Assembly (NCBI RefSeq): GCF_028898945.1
Contig: NZ_CP118607.1
Location: 4,264,001-4,328,000 of the forward strand
Length of the DNA stretch: 64,000 bases
DNA from: Pseudomonas sp. PSKL.D1
GTDB taxonomy: Bacteria > Pseudomonadota > Gammaproteobacteria > Pseudomonadales > Pseudomonadaceae
Reading direction: 5' to 3'
Shown here: piece after piece, positions 23,594 through 32,838 of the stretch
How positions within the stretch are numbered: the first letter of the stretch is position 1
Layout: the number at the start of each line of letters is the position of its first letter
The notes under the pieces: generated by a model
What the model was told of the DNA's origin: nothing
Seen by the model: only the letters and a program-made list of their open reading frames with translations
The model's database searches: none
Program-made: the position numbers and the translations under genes

Positions 23594-24685
23594 TCAGAGC
23601 TGGCCCAACACCGGGGTATTCACCTTCACATCGGCATTCTGCGCACGGTGGCGCAGCAGGTGGTCCATCAGCACGATGGCCATCATCGCCTCGGCAATCG
23701 GCGTGGCACGGATGCCTACGCACGGGTCGTGACGGCCCTTGGTGATCACCTCCACAGGGTTGCCGTCCACGTCAATGGAGCGGCCCGGGGTGGTGATGCT
23801 GGAGGTTGGCTTCAGCGCCAGGTGCGCAACAATCGGCTGGCCCGAGCTGATGCCGCCCAGAATGCCGCCGGCGTTGTTGCTGAGGAAGCCTTCCGGGGTC
23901 AGTTCGTCACGGTGCTCGGTGCCACGCTGGGCAACGCTGGCAAAGCCCGCACCAATTTCCACGCCCTTGACCGCGTTGATGCTCATCAGCGCATGGGCCA
24001 GTTCGGCGTCCAGGCGGTCGAAGATCGGCTCGCCCAGGCCCGGCATCACGCCTTCGGCCACCACGGTGATCTTGGCGCCCACCGAGTCCTGGTCGCGGCG
24101 CAGTTGGTCCATGTAGGCCTCAAGTTCCGCCACTTTGCCCGGGTTGGGGCTGAAGAAGGCGTTTTCTTCCACCGAGTCCCAGGTCTGGAACGGGATTTCG
24201 ATCGGGCCAAGCTGGCTCATGTAGCCACGTACGCGGATACCCTGGGTAGCCAGGAACTTCTTGGCAATGGCACCGGCCGCCACGCGCATGGCGGTTTCGC
24301 GCGCCGAGCTGCGGCCACCACCGCGGTAGTCGCGGGTGCCGTACTTGTGGTGGTAGGTGTAGTCGGCGTGGGCCGGGCGGAACAGGTCCTTGATGGCCGA
24401 GTAGTCCTTGGACTTCTGGTCGGTGTTGCGGATCAGCAGGCCGATGGAGCACCCGGTGGTGCGGCCTTCGAACACGCCGGAAAGGATCTCCACTTCGTCC
24501 GGTTCCTGGCGCTGGGTGGTGTGCCGGCTGGTGCCGGGCTTGCGCCGGTCAAGGTCGAGCTGCAGGTCGGCCAGCGAAATTTCCAGGCCGGGCGGGCACC
24601 CATCGACAATGGCGACCAACGCCGGGCCATGGCTTTCGCCAGCGGTGGTGACAGTGAACAGCTTGCCGTAGGTATTGCCGGACAT
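23594..24685 (-). CDS. aroC: Chorismate synthase
   Basis: A 363-residue chorismate synthase that converts EPSP to chorismate with reduced FMN, the last step of the shikimate pathway. Signatures visible: [20 protein letters not shown] at the N-terminus, [18 protein letters not shown] [33 protein letters not shown], and [23 protein letters not shown] 24685 gives the conserved MSGNTYGK start. In many gamma-proteobacteria it neighbours prmB, which here is also upstream on the same strand about 2.1 kb away, with two plus-strand genes inserted between. Confidence 0.97.
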   Translation of the reverse strand: MSGNTYGKLFTVTTAGESHGPALVAIVDGCPPGLEISLADLQLDLDRRKPGTSRHTTQRQEPDEVEILSGVFEGRTTGCSIGLLIRNTDQKSKDYSAIKDLFRPAHADYTYHHKYGTRDYRGGGRSSARETAMRVAAGAIAKKFLATQGIRVRGYMSQLGPIEIPFQTWDSVEENAFFSPNPGKVAELEAYMDQLRRDQDSVGAKITVVAEGVMPGLGEPIFDRLDAELAHALMSINAVKGVEIGAGFASVAQRGTEHRDELTPEGFLSNNAGGILGGISSGQPIVAHLALKPTSSITTPGRSIDVDGNPVEVITKGRHDPCVGIRATPIAEAMMAIVLMDHLLRHRAQNADVKVNTPVLGQL

Positions 24686-24805
24686 GGACGCTCCGCGAGT
24701 CTGCCTGAATTGAACGAAAGCACGCAGTATACAGATGCTTTGGCTGCCTGTGCGGGCCTGAGCGAACCTTCCCGTAAACATTGGGTCAAACCGGTCATCT
24801 CCCCC

Positions 24806-25780
24806 ATGCAGTACCCCATGATGTCGCGCCTAGCCGCCCTCTTCTTCCTGCTGTTCACCAGCCTGGCCCACGCCGCCGCCCCCACCGTGCTGCAACGCCC
24901 CATCGACCTGGACACCGGCCAGGGCGTGCTGCACGGCAGCCTGCTGTTGCCGCAACAGGCCACCCCGCCCCCGGTGGTGCTGATCATCGCTGGCTCCGGC
25001 CCCACCGACCGCGACGGCAACAACCCGGCCGCCGGGCGCATCGACAACCTCAAACGCCTGGCCCTGCTGCTGGCCAACGAGCACATTGCCAGCGTGCGCT
25101 ACGACAAGCGCGGCGTGGCTGCCAGCCAGCCCGCCACCCCCGACGAACGCGACCTCAGCGTTGAGCAGTACGTTGCCGACGTGGTGGCCTGGAGCCACAA
25201 ACTCAAGGCCGACCCACGCTTCGGCCCGTTGATTCTGGTGGGCCACAGCGAAGGCGCGCTGATCGCCAGCCTCGCCGCGCAGCAAGCCGGCGCCAGCGCA
25301 GTGATCACCCTGGCCGGCAGTGGCCGCCCGCTGGCCGACGTGATCCACGAGCAACTGGCCCGACGCTTGCCCCCGGCACAACTGGCCCGCAGCAGCGCCC
25401 TGCTTGAGCGCCTGCAGGCCGGGCAAACCAGCCTGGACGTACCTGCGCCGCTGCGCCAGGTGTTCCGCCCCAGCGTGCAGCCCTACCTGATTTCGCTGCT
25501 GCGCCAGGACCCGGCCAAAGCCTTCGCCCGTCTGCCCATGCCGGCGTTGATCGTGCAGGGCCGCAACGATGTGCAGGTGGACGTGGCCGATGCCCAGCTG
25601 CTCAAGGCTGCCAAGCCCGATGCGCAGCTGGTGCTGATTGACGGCATGAACCACATGCTGCGCATCAGCCCCAAGGAAATGCGCCTGCAACGCGACAGCT
25701 ACCTCAACCCCGAGCTGCCGCTGGCCCGCGAGCTGGGTGAGCGCATCGTCACCTTCATCCACCAGTTGCCATCCGCCTGA
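24806..25780 (+). CDS. Secreted alpha/beta hydrolase
   Basis: A 324-residue hydrolase. The N-terminus has a signal peptide ([20 protein letters not shown]). The oxyanion segment [14 protein letters not shown] is typical of the YpfH/esterase-like subgroup, the nucleophile elbow is [13 protein letters not shown] with Ser, and the late His is in IDGMNHMLR. It resembles the 'alpha/beta hydrolase with [10 protein letters not shown]' group of periplasmic esterases or peptidases. A very long frame runs back to 23114 antisense to aroC and is an artefact. ATGs at 24806, 24818 and 24821 are all possible, and the later ones suit the signal peptide better. Substrate unknown. Confidence 0.85.
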   Translation: MQYPMMSRLAALFFLLFTSLAHAAAPTVLQRPIDLDTGQGVLHGSLLLPQQATPPPVVLIIAGSGPTDRDGNNPAAGRIDNLKRLALLLANEHIASVRYDKRGVAASQPATPDERDLSVEQYVADVVAWSHKLKADPRFGPLILVGHSEGALIASLAAQQAGASAVITLAGSGRPLADVIHEQLARRLPPAQLARSSALLERLQAGQTSLDVPAPLRQVFRPSVQPYLISLLRQDPAKAFARLPMPALIVQGRNDVQVDVADAQLLKAAKPDAQLVLIDGMNHMLRISPKEMRLQRDSYLNPELPLARELGERIVTFIHQLPSA

Positions 25781-25859
25781 GGGGCAACGCACACGGGGGC
25801 TCACGTACCGGCCAAGGCTGCCGATACGCTCGGTAATGGCCCGCATGTGAGACCCCCTG

Positions 25860-26648
25860 ATGACCGAAACCTCCGCCGCCGTCGAGCCGGCCGAAGAGCC
25901 GCAAGCCCCGGAAAGCGTCGCCCTGCCCTGGGACGACCTGGCTGTCGAACACTTCCAGCTGCTGCGCCTGGCGGCCCTGCCCACCGACCGCAACAGTGGC
26001 GCCCGCCCATTGCGTTTTGTCGAGTTCGGCTATGCCGAACGCCACGACAAGGCCCACAGCCTGCTGCGCATGGAAATCCGCCTGCCCGGGCAAAAAGTGC
26101 GCAAGGAACAAAACCTGCTGGACATTCGCGTTGACCATGCCGAACGGCGGGTGCGCATCGGCAGCGACAGCGGCCTGCAACTGGAGCCGCTCAACCGTGG
26201 CCTGGGCCGCTTCCTGATGGGCCAGGCGGTGCAATGGCTGCAGCGGCGGTGGTCGCATTACCACCTTGAAGGCATGGCGCTGCCCAACAAGGACGCGCTG
26301 AACGAGGACACCCGCCTGCGCCGTGACCGCTTCCTGAGCGCTACCGGCATCGAGGTGGAATATGCCGACCCGCAACACCTGAAGGGGCGCACGGTTGAAG
26401 CCACCGTGGGCCAGCTCAAGGGCGGCTGGAACACCGAGAAAGTGCAGCGGGTGGATATGCTGGAGGCGGCGGGCATGCTGCAGCAGGCCGAGCAGCATTT
26501 GCTGGAGAAAGAGGCGCAGTTGCGCGAGCGGGACGAGCGTGTGGCCAAGTACCGGCGCGAGGACAGCGGGCTGCGGTTTACCATCACCTGTTTGGTGGCG
26601 TTTGCGGTGTTTCAGGCGGGGTTGTTGATCTGGATTGCTACGCGGTAG
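25860..26648 (+). CDS. Hypothetical protein with C-terminal membrane anchor
   Basis: A 262-residue protein of unknown function. A polar acidic N-terminus (TETSAAVEPAEEPQAPES) precedes a mixed alpha/beta domain (residues 25-180) with FVEFGYAERHDKAHSLLRME and LNRGLGRFLMGQAVQWLQRR. A long charged helix, probably coiled coil, follows (MLQQAEQHLLEKEAQLRERD, about 205-240). It ends in one hydrophobic segment, TCLVAFAVFQAGLLIWIATR, that would anchor it in the inner membrane with the bulk in the cytoplasm. It is 79 bases downstream of the hydrolase on the same strand. Confidence 0.7.
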   Translation: MTETSAAVEPAEEPQAPESVALPWDDLAVEHFQLLRLAALPTDRNSGARPLRFVEFGYAERHDKAHSLLRMEIRLPGQKVRKEQNLLDIRVDHAERRVRIGSDSGLQLEPLNRGLGRFLMGQAVQWLQRRWSHYHLEGMALPNKDALNEDTRLRRDRFLSATGIEVEYADPQHLKGRTVEATVGQLKGGWNTEKVQRVDMLEAAGMLQQAEQHLLEKEAQLRERDERVAKYRREDSGLRFTITCLVAFAVFQAGLLIWIATR

Positions 26649-26693
26649 GCAGGAGCAACTGTCTTGTATAAAACCTAAAAGCTGACGCGATCA

Positions 26694-26813
26694 CTGTGGG
26701 AGCGGCCTTGTGTCGCGAAAGGGCCGCGCAGCGGCCCCGGCAATATCTGCTGCGAAGCTGCAATCGATGGGGGCGCTACGCACCCCTTTCGCGACACAAG
26801 GCCGCTCCCACAG
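26694..26813. repeat. Second-family long palindrome
   Basis: CTGTGGGAGCGGCCTTGTGT ... ACACAAGGCCGCTCCCACAG, with internal GGCCGCGCAGCGGCCCCGGC. It lies between the convergent hypothetical gene and prmB. Confidence 0.88.
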
Positions 26814-26834
26814 GGCCGGCGCTACATCAGAGGG

Positions 26835-27743
26835 TCACACCCTGGCCTTGAACAATTCCTGATGCTGCCGGCACTGCTCGGCCGTCAGCATGAACACCCC
26901 GTGCCCGCCGCGCTCGAACTCCAGCCAGGCAAAGTCCACTTCCGGGTACAACGCCTCAACGTGCACCTGGCTGTTGCCCACTTCAACAATCAGCAAGCCC
27001 TTGTCGGTCAGGTGGTCGGCCGCTTCGGCCAGCATGCGCCGCACCAGGTCCAGGCCGTCGTTGCCGCAAGCCAGGCCCATTTCCGGCTCGTGGTGGTACT
27101 CGGCCGGCATGTCGCCGAAGTCTTCGGCATCCACATACGGCGGGTTGGACAGGATCAAATCGAACCGCTGCCCCGGCAAACCGGCAAAACCATCGCCCTG
27201 CACGGTGTACACGCGTTCTTCAAGGCCATGGCGCTCGATGTTCTGGTTGGCAACTTCAAGCGCCTCGAACGACAGGTCCGCCAGCACCACTTCAGCCTCC
27301 TGGAACACTTCGGCCGCGACGATGCCAATGCAACCCGAACCGGTGCACAGGTCCAGAATGCGCGCAGGCTCGGCACCCAGCCACGGCTCGAAGCGTTTCT
27401 CGATCAGCTCGCCAATCGGCGAGCGCGGCACCAGCACGCGTTCGTCCACGATGAACGACATGCCGCAGAACCACGCCTCGCCCAGCAGGTACGCAGTGGG
27501 CACGCGGTCTTCGATGCGGCGTTTTAGCAGGTGCTGCAGGCGCACGCGCTCGTCGTCTTCGAGCTGGCAGTCCAGGTAGCTGTCGGCCACCTCCCATGGC
27601 AGGTGCACCGCACCCAGCACCAGCAGGCGGGCTTCGTCCCAGGCATTGTCGGCACCGTGGCCAAAAAACAGCTCGTGCTCGTGGAAGCGGCTGACCGCCC
27701 AGCGGATATGGTCGCGCAAGGTGCGCAGACGGGATGTGATCAC
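26835..27743 (-). CDS. prmB: Ribosomal protein L3 glutamine methyltransferase
   Basis: A 302-residue class I SAM methyltransferase of the PrmB/HemK family, which N5-methylates a glutamine in ribosomal protein uL3. The N-terminal helical domain (1-110) is followed by the SAM-binding loop [18 protein letters not shown]. The catalytic NPPY in [20 protein letters not shown] follows, with [19 protein letters not shown] downstream, the PrmB-type extension. Start [20 protein letters not shown] at 27743. The smr and folE genes diverge from it, as in the classic prmB-smrB neighbourhood. Confidence 0.93.
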   Translation of the reverse strand: MITSRLRTLRDHIRWAVSRFHEHELFFGHGADNAWDEARLLVLGAVHLPWEVADSYLDCQLEDDERVRLQHLLKRRIEDRVPTAYLLGEAWFCGMSFIVDERVLVPRSPIGELIEKRFEPWLGAEPARILDLCTGSGCIGIVAAEVFQEAEVVLADLSFEALEVANQNIERHGLEERVYTVQGDGFAGLPGQRFDLILSNPPYVDAEDFGDMPAEYHHEPEMGLACGNDGLDLVRRMLAEAADHLTDKGLLIVEVGNSQVHVEALYPEVDFAWLEFERGGHGVFMLTAEQCRQHQELFKARV

Positions 27744-27922
27744 GGGGTACTCCTATTCAGACTGTACAAAAGTCTAACAGCCCAACCCGCATATTTGTTC
27801 GCCGTCGGCACCCTGCAGCCCGCCACAGGCCAATAACCACGCTGCTTGCGATGTCAACCATTCCCATTGGCGCCAAGGCAAGGGAGAATAGGTATACAAA
27901 AGCCCTACCCAAGGAGCCATTG

Positions 27923-28513
27923 ATGTCCGTTCCAACCACGATGTTCCGCCTCACTGGCCGCGACTACCCGCCGGCCAAGCTGAGCCAAGCCAGCCTGATT
28001 GTCATCGATGCGCAAAAAGAGTACCTCAGCGGTCCGCTCGCGCTGTCGGGCATGGACGAGGCCGTGGCCAACATCGCCAGGTTGCTCGACGCCGCCCGCA
28101 AGGCGGGCCGCCCGATCATCCACGTCCGCCACCTCGGTACCGTTGGCGGCCGCTTCGACCCGCAGGGCCCGGCAGGTGAGTTCATCCCTGGCGTAGAGCC
28201 ACGCGACGGTGAAATCGTCATCGAAAAGCGCATGCCCAACGCTTTCAAGAACACCAAGCTGCACGAAACCCTGCAAGAGCTGGGGCACCTGGACCTGATC
28301 GTCTGCGGCTTCATGAGCCACTCCAGCGTCAGCACCACCGTGCGCCGAGCCAAGGACTATGGTTATCGTTGCACCCTGGTGGAAGACGCCTCGGCGACCC
28401 GCGACCTGGCCCTGAAAGACCGCGTGATCCCGGCTGCGCAGATCCACGAATGTGAAATGGCCGTGATGGCCGACAACTTCGCCTGTGTCGCCCCCACCGC
28501 CAGCCTGATCTGA
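27923..28513 (+). CDS. Isochorismatase-fold hydrolase with Ser in place of catalytic Cys
   Basis: A 196-residue cysteine-hydrolase-fold protein. The aspartate of the triad is in LIVIDAQKEYL and the lysine in VIEKRMPNAF. The nucleophile loop normally reads GxxTHxCVxxT. Here it is CGFMSHSSVSTTVRRAKDYG, so the Cys position is Ser. Either Ser acts as nucleophile, or, as in true isochorismatases that lack the Cys, the reaction is a vinyl-ether hydrolysis. ATG 27923 has AAGGAGCC upstream. The longer frame to 27851 lacks an RBS. The substrate is unknown, and no siderophore or phenazine genes are near. Confidence 0.82.
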   Translation: MSVPTTMFRLTGRDYPPAKLSQASLIVIDAQKEYLSGPLALSGMDEAVANIARLLDAARKAGRPIIHVRHLGTVGGRFDPQGPAGEFIPGVEPRDGEIVIEKRMPNAFKNTKLHETLQELGHLDLIVCGFMSHSSVSTTVRRAKDYGYRCTLVEDASATRDLALKDRVIPAAQIHECEMAVMADNFACVAPTASLI

Positions 28514-28574
28514 GCTGGCGGAACCACAGGGCACGGCGCAGGTCCTATTCCGGCTACCCACAGAGGACATCGGA

Positions 28575-28895
28575 ATGAAGCTCAAAGGCAGTTTCGACGC
28601 CAAGCGCCTGCGCCCGCGCCAACCGCGCAACTGGGGCGCGCGGCTGGCGGCCGGCCTGTCGGCGCTGCTCGCCACCCTGGGCGTGCTGTTGACCATGGCA
28701 GGCGTTGCCGGCCTGCTGGGCAACTACGCCGCCCTGGCCGAACTCAATGCCAACCGCCCACTTGCCGCCACCTTCACGGTGGGCGGTTTGCTGTTGCTGT
28801 ACTTAGGCGTGCGCTTCTGGCGGCGCAGCCGCATTCGCCTGCGCCGCGGGCGTGAGCTTAACCTGTCGCCGCATTTGATGAAGAAGCATGACTGA
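28575..28895 (+). CDS. Small two-helix membrane protein
   Basis: A 106-residue protein starting MKLKGSFDAKRLRPRQPRNW (strongly basic). Two hydrophobic segments follow: AAGLSALLATLGVLLTMAGV and TFTVGGLLLLYLGVRFW. A basic C-terminus is rich in arginine (RRSRIRLRRGRELN). The positive-inside rule suggests both ends are cytoplasmic. No known family recognised. ATG 28575 follows GAGGACATCGGA. Confidence 0.7.
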   Translation: MKLKGSFDAKRLRPRQPRNWGARLAAGLSALLATLGVLLTMAGVAGLLGNYAALAELNANRPLAATFTVGGLLLLYLGVRFWRRSRIRLRRGRELNLSPHLMKKHD

Positions 28896-28900
28896 CAATC

Positions 28901-28974
28901 TCATCGCGGATAAATCCGCTCCTACAGGCCACACTAATACCCTGTAGGAGCGGATTCATCCGCGATGAGGCCGG
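28901..28974. repeat. REP pair
   Basis: TCATCGCGGATAAATCCGCT and mirror unit CGGATTCATCCGCGATGAGG, directly after the small membrane gene's stop. Confidence 0.9.
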
Positions 28975-29032
28975 CCCAGACAACACAAAGCCCCCCCACT
29001 CGCGTAAACTCCGCCCCCCACGTGGAGGCAAC

Positions 29033-29593
29033 ATGCAAGACGACGACTTTTCCCTGTTCAGTGCCGAAGTGCGCGGCGTCAAGCCGATCAAGCACGACCG
29101 TGCCGACGTCGGCAAACCCAAGGCCGACCGCAAAAAACTGGCCGGCCTGCGCCAGAACGCCACGGTGCGCAGTGACCAGACGCTGGTGATCGACGGCCTG
29201 TCCGACCAGTTTGTCATCGACGTGGGCGCCGAAGACGAGTTGATGTGGCGCCGCGACGGCGTGCAGGAAACCCAGATTCGCAAACTCAAGCTCGGCCAGA
29301 TTGCCTTTGAAGGCAGCCTCGACCTGCATGGCATGAGCGTGGAAAAGGCCCGCGAAACCCTGTGGGCCTTCATTGCCGAGGCCACAAGCCTTGAAGTGCG
29401 CTGCGTGCGCGTCACCCACGGCAAGGCCGCGCGCCTGGACGGCAAGCGCCCGATGATCAAGAGCCACGTCAACACCTGGCTGCGCCAGCACCCGCAAGTG
29501 CTCGGTTTTACCTCCTGCCAGGCCCGCCACGGCGGCACCGGCGCGGTGTACGTAATGCTCAAACGAACCATGATGGAAGGCCGCGACGAATAA
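29033..29593 (+). CDS. Smr-domain endonuclease-like protein (SmrB/YfcN type)
   Basis: A 186-residue protein with a C-terminal Smr domain (about 95-180). Hallmarks are SLDLHGMSVEKARETLW (DLHG) and RCVRVTHGKAARLDGK, the position of the HGKG loop. The N-terminal half is charged and extended (RGVKPIKHDRADVGKPKADR). In E. coli SmrB, the prmB-linked homologue, the domain cleaves mRNA at collided ribosomes. Its place divergent from prmB and next to folE supports that orthology. The loop reads HGKA rather than HGKG, so catalytic identity should be checked. ATG 29033 follows GGAGGCAAC. Confidence 0.85.
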   Translation: MQDDDFSLFSAEVRGVKPIKHDRADVGKPKADRKKLAGLRQNATVRSDQTLVIDGLSDQFVIDVGAEDELMWRRDGVQETQIRKLKLGQIAFEGSLDLHGMSVEKARETLWAFIAEATSLEVRCVRVTHGKAARLDGKRPMIKSHVNTWLRQHPQVLGFTSCQARHGGTGAVYVMLKRTMMEGRDE

Positions 29594-29663
29594 CGCCGCG
29601 CTTGCAGCGCAGGCGTTGCCGCCGTAACCTTCCTTTTTTGCGATTTTACCCACAGGTAGATAC

Positions 29664-30209
29664 ATGTCCCTGGAACAGAACTACACCGAGATCCTCAGCC
29701 AGCTTGGCGAGGACGTCTCCCGTGAGGGCCTGCTCGACACGCCCAAGCGGGCTGCAAAGGCCATGAAATACCTTTGCCGCGGTTACGAGCAGACGCTGGA
29801 AGAAGTGACCAACGGCGCCCTGTTCACCTCCGACAACAGCGAGATGGTGCTGGTCCGGGACATCGAGCTGTACTCGATGTGCGAACACCACATGCTGCCG
29901 TTCATCGGCAAGGCCCATGTGGCCTACCTGCCCCAGGGCAAGGTGCTGGGCCTGTCGAAGGTCGCGCGCATCGTCGACATGTTCGCCCGCCGCCTGCAAA
30001 TTCAGGAAAACCTCAGCCGCCAGATCGCCGAGGCCGTGCAGCAGGTTACCGGTGCCGCCGGTGTGGCCGTGGTGATCGAAGCCAAGCACATGTGCATGAT
30101 GATGCGCGGTGTCGAGAAGCAGAACTCGACCATGCTCACCTCGGTGATGCTGGGCCAGTTCCGCGAGAACGCCGCCACCCGTGCCGAGTTCCTCAGCCTG
30201 ATCAAGTGA
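29664..30209 (+). CDS. folE: GTP cyclohydrolase I
   Basis: A 181-residue GTP cyclohydrolase I, the first step of tetrahydrofolate synthesis: GTP to 7,8-dihydroneopterin triphosphate. The zinc and catalytic motif [20 protein letters not shown] is at residues 70-90 (Cys73, His75, His76). [15 protein letters not shown] carries the third zinc Cys and the substrate-binding RGV. The core [20 protein letters not shown] is conserved. At 181 residues it is the shorter type seen in pseudomonads, which often have two folE paralogues. A terminator-like hairpin follows the stop. Confidence 0.96.
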   Translation: MSLEQNYTEILSQLGEDVSREGLLDTPKRAAKAMKYLCRGYEQTLEEVTNGALFTSDNSEMVLVRDIELYSMCEHHMLPFIGKAHVAYLPQGKVLGLSKVARIVDMFARRLQIQENLSRQIAEAVQQVTGAAGVAVVIEAKHMCMMMRGVEKQNSTMLTSVMLGQFRENAATRAEFLSLIK

Positions 30210-30224
30210 TCGGCGCGTGACACA

Positions 30225-30250
30225 AGCCGGCCCATCGTGGTCGGCTTTTT
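30225..30250 (+). terminator. Rho-independent terminator after folE
   Basis: AGCCGGCC / GGTCGGCT stem with one G-U pair and a 6-base loop, followed by TTTTTATTTT, directly before the next gene's RBS. Confidence 0.75.
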
Positions 30251-30267
30251 ATTTTCAGGAGTTGCCC

Positions 30268-30633
30268 ATGATCGTCAAAGCCTTGCGGGTCGGCCTCGGC
30301 CAGCTCATCGTGTTCGGCGACTGGATCAGCCGCCCGGCCAAGCGCAAGCGCGATGCCGCCGCCCAGGCACGCGTCGAGCAAGAAGCCAAGGGCCTTGCGC
30401 TGTACCAGTTTCATGCCTGCCCGTTTTGCGTGAAAACCCGGCGTACCCTGCACCGGCTGAATGTGCCGGTGGCGCTGCGTGATGCCAAGAACGACCCGGT
30501 GCACCGCCAGGCGCTGCTGGAAGGTGGTGGGCGGGTGAAAGTGCCGTGCCTGCGCATTGAAGAGGCAGGTGAAGTGACCTGGATGTATGAGTCCAAGGCG
30601 ATTATTGCCTACCTGGACAAGCGCTTCGCCTGA
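30268..30633 (+). CDS. Glutaredoxin / GST N-terminal domain protein
   Basis: A 121-residue thioredoxin-fold protein. After a short N-terminal amphipathic or hydrophobic stretch (MIVKALRVGLGQLIVFGDWI) and a basic linker comes the glutaredoxin core, ALYQFHACPFCVKTRRTLHR. The redox motif is CPFC at about residues 51-54 and the cis-Pro site is in GRVKVPCLRIEE. It ends MYESKAIIAYLDKRFA, typical of the GST-N/glutaredoxin-like group. It may use glutathione in thiol reduction. The N-terminal segment might associate with the membrane. ATG 30268 follows CAGGAG. Confidence 0.85.
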   Translation: MIVKALRVGLGQLIVFGDWISRPAKRKRDAAAQARVEQEAKGLALYQFHACPFCVKTRRTLHRLNVPVALRDAKNDPVHRQALLEGGGRVKVPCLRIEEAGEVTWMYESKAIIAYLDKRFA

Positions 30634-30656
30634 ACACGCGTTGTTGTGTGTGTATG

Positions 30657-30776
30657 TGTGTGGGAGCGGCCTTGCGTCGCGAAAGGGGTGCGAAGCGCCC
30701 CCAGTTTTCAGCTTCGCAGCAGAGATTGCCGGGGCCGCTTCGCGGCCCTTTCGCGACACAAGGCCGCTCCCACACA
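30657..30776. repeat. Second-family long palindrome
   Basis: TGTGTGGGAGCGGCCTTGCG ... CACAAGGCCGCTCCCACACA, about 120 bp, with a GGGGTGCGAAGCGCCCCC inner stem. It lies between the convergent glutaredoxin and GST genes. Confidence 0.88.
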
Positions 30777-30804
30777 CAAGCAAGCAAACAGCGCGCCTGG
30801 CTGA

Positions 30805-31407
30805 TTATTCCACCATCGGCACATGCCGCGGATGGCTGGCCACACGCTCCAGCCAAGCCTGCACCGCCGGATAATCCTTCAACTCAAACCCACCTTGCTG
30901 CGCCACGTGGGTATAGGCATACAACGCCACATCGGCAATCGAATACTGCTCCCCCACCAGGTACGGCGTCATCGTCAACTGCCGCTCCATCACCTTCAGC
31001 GCCTTGTACCCGCCTTTGTGCAGCTTGCGGTACTCCTCCACGCGCTCGTCCGGCAGCCCCAGGTAAAACTGGATGAACCGCGCCACGGCAATGTACGGCT
31101 CATGGCTGTACTGCTCGAAAAACTGCCACTGCAGCACCTGGGTGCGCAAACGTGGCTCGCTGGGCAGGAACTCGCTGCCATCGGCCAAATAGTTGAGGAT
31201 GGCGTTGGACTCCCACAGGTAGCTGCCGTCTTCAAGCTGCAGCACCGGCACCTTGCCATTGGGGTTCATGGCCAGGAACTCGGGCGTTTCGGTCTCGCCC
31301 TTGAGGATGTCCACCGGGTGCCATTCATACGGCCGGCCCAACAGGCTCAGCATCAATTTGACCTTGTAGCAGTTGCCCGACTGATAGTCGCCATACACCT
31401 TGTACAT
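30805..31407 (-). CDS. Glutathione S-transferase
   Basis: A 200-residue GST. The thioredoxin-like N-terminal domain (1-80) has YGDYQSGNCYKVKLMLSLLG, NPNGKVPVLQLEDGSYLWES with the cis-Pro and the glutathione-binding Glu-Ser, and an all-helical C-terminal domain with YSIADVALYAYTHVA (N-cap box). ATG 31407 is preferred. The frame to 31704 is antisense to benE and not credible. It conjugates or reduces electrophiles with glutathione. Specific substrate unknown. Confidence 0.9.
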   Translation of the reverse strand: MYKVYGDYQSGNCYKVKLMLSLLGRPYEWHPVDILKGETETPEFLAMNPNGKVPVLQLEDGSYLWESNAILNYLADGSEFLPSEPRLRTQVLQWQFFEQYSHEPYIAVARFIQFYLGLPDERVEEYRKLHKGGYKALKVMERQLTMTPYLVGEQYSIADVALYAYTHVAQQGGFELKDYPAVQAWLERVASHPRHVPMVE

Positions 31408-31551
31408 CGCCCCTCCCTCCCGTGCAGTTGCACTTGCCTGCCCAATAGTTGGCGACTGTACGGCTAAAAGCAATGCCTGCTGTATGGCAAGGATCAAGCC
31501 GGGCCGCGTTAGGCTGAAAAAAATGCTTACACATGGACAAGGACTCACCCC

Positions 31552-32739
31552 ATGACCGATGCCACCTCCGCACGCCTGCGGCCCCTGGCAGACACCTCCC
31601 CGTCGGCGGTGGTCGCCGGCTTCATCGCCATGCTCACCGGCTACACCAGCTCGCTGGTGCTGATGTTTCAGGCCGGCCAGGCGGCGGGCCTGACCACGGC
31701 GCAAATTTCATCGTGGATCTGGGCGCTGTCCATCGGCATGGCGGTGTGCAGCATCGGCCTGTCCTTGCGCTACCGCACCCCGATCACCGTGGCCTGGTCC
31801 ACGCCTGGCGCGGCGCTGCTGATCACCAGTCTGGGCGGCGTGAGTTATGGCGAGGCCATCGGCGCCTACATCACCTGTGCCGTGCTGGTGCTCATCTGTG
31901 GGCTCACCGGCAGCTTCGAGCGCCTGGTCAGGCGTATTCCGGCCTCGCTGGCGTCTGCACTGCTGGCCGGCATCCTGTTCAAGATCGGCAGTGAAATCTT
32001 CGTGGCAGCCCAGCACCGCACCCTGCTGGTGTTGGGCATGTTCTTCAGTTACCTGCTGGTCAAGCGCCTGTCGCCGCGCTACTGCGTGCTGGCCGCCTTG
32101 CTGGTAGGCACGGCGCTCAGCGGTGCGCTGGGCCTGCTGGACTTCAGCCACTTCCAGCTGGAAGTGGCCACCCCGGTATGGACCACGCCCAGCTTCTCGC
32201 TGGCGGCCACCATCAGTATCGGCATTCCGCTGTTCGTGGTGGCCATGACCTCGCAGAACATGCCCGGCGTGGCGGTGCTGCGCGCCGACGGCTACCAGGT
32301 GCCTGCCTCGCCGCTGATTTCGGCCACCGGCTTTGCCTCGCTGCTGCTGGCGCCGTTTGGCTCGCACGGGGTCAACCTGGCGGCGATCAGCGCGGCCATC
32401 TGCACCGGGCCGCATGCCCATGAAGACCCGGCCAAGCGCTATACAGCGGCCGTGTGGTGCGGGATTTTCTACGGGGTTGCCGGGGTGTTTGGCGCCACGC
32501 TGGCGGCGTTGTTTGCGGCGCTGCCGAAAGAGCTGGTGCTGTCGATTGCCGCACTGGCGTTGTTCGGGTCGATCATGAACGGGCTGAGCGTGGCCATGGG
32601 CGAGGCGCGGGAGCGGGAGGCGGCGTTGATTACCTTTATGGTAACGGCTTCCGGGTTTACCTTGTTTTCCATCGGGTCGGCGTTCTGGGGGATTGTGGCG
32701 GGGGTGTTGACCCTGCTGATCCTGAATCCACGCCGCTAG
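31552..32739 (+). CDS. BenE-family benzoate/H+ symporter-like permease
   Basis: A 395-residue inner-membrane protein with about 12 hydrophobic helices, start MTDATSARLRPLADTSPSAV. It has BenE-family blocks: TPITVAWSTPGAALLITSLG, MTSQNMPGVAVLRADGYQVP, and the glycine-rich GSHGVNLAAISAAICTGPHAH. Named for benzoate uptake in Acinetobacter, but many homologues, including those outside ben clusters such as this one, have unproven substrates. No benzoate catabolic genes are near. ATG 31552 follows AAGGACTCACCC. Confidence 0.88.
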   Translation: MTDATSARLRPLADTSPSAVVAGFIAMLTGYTSSLVLMFQAGQAAGLTTAQISSWIWALSIGMAVCSIGLSLRYRTPITVAWSTPGAALLITSLGGVSYGEAIGAYITCAVLVLICGLTGSFERLVRRIPASLASALLAGILFKIGSEIFVAAQHRTLLVLGMFFSYLLVKRLSPRYCVLAALLVGTALSGALGLLDFSHFQLEVATPVWTTPSFSLAATISIGIPLFVVAMTSQNMPGVAVLRADGYQVPASPLISATGFASLLLAPFGSHGVNLAAISAAICTGPHAHEDPAKRYTAAVWCGIFYGVAGVFGATLAALFAALPKELVLSIAALALFGSIMNGLSVAMGEAREREAALITFMVTASGFTLFSIGSAFWGIVAGVLTLLILNPRR

Positions 32740-32746
32740 TGGTTAA

Positions 32747-32833
32747 CCTGTGCGGGCCTCATCGCGGATAAATCCGCTCCTACACACCGATCCCCTGTAG
32801 GAGCGGATTTATCCGCGATGAGGCCCGCACAGG
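32747..32833. repeat. REP pair with 38-bp perfect arms
   Basis: CCTGTGCGGGCCTCATCGCG continuing through the REP core on the left, and its complement ending GAGGCCCGCACAGG on the right, around about 11 bases. It is a strong hairpin between the convergent benE-like and chemoreceptor genes. Confidence 0.9.
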
Positions 32834-32838
32834 CCACC

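Noticed and set aside
23114..24805. Open plus-strand frame joined to the secreted hydrolase, 888 codons in total
   Set aside because: It runs antisense through aroC and the MFS gene. A strong hydrolase start with a signal peptide lies at 24806, and GC-rich DNA commonly gives such spurious open frames.
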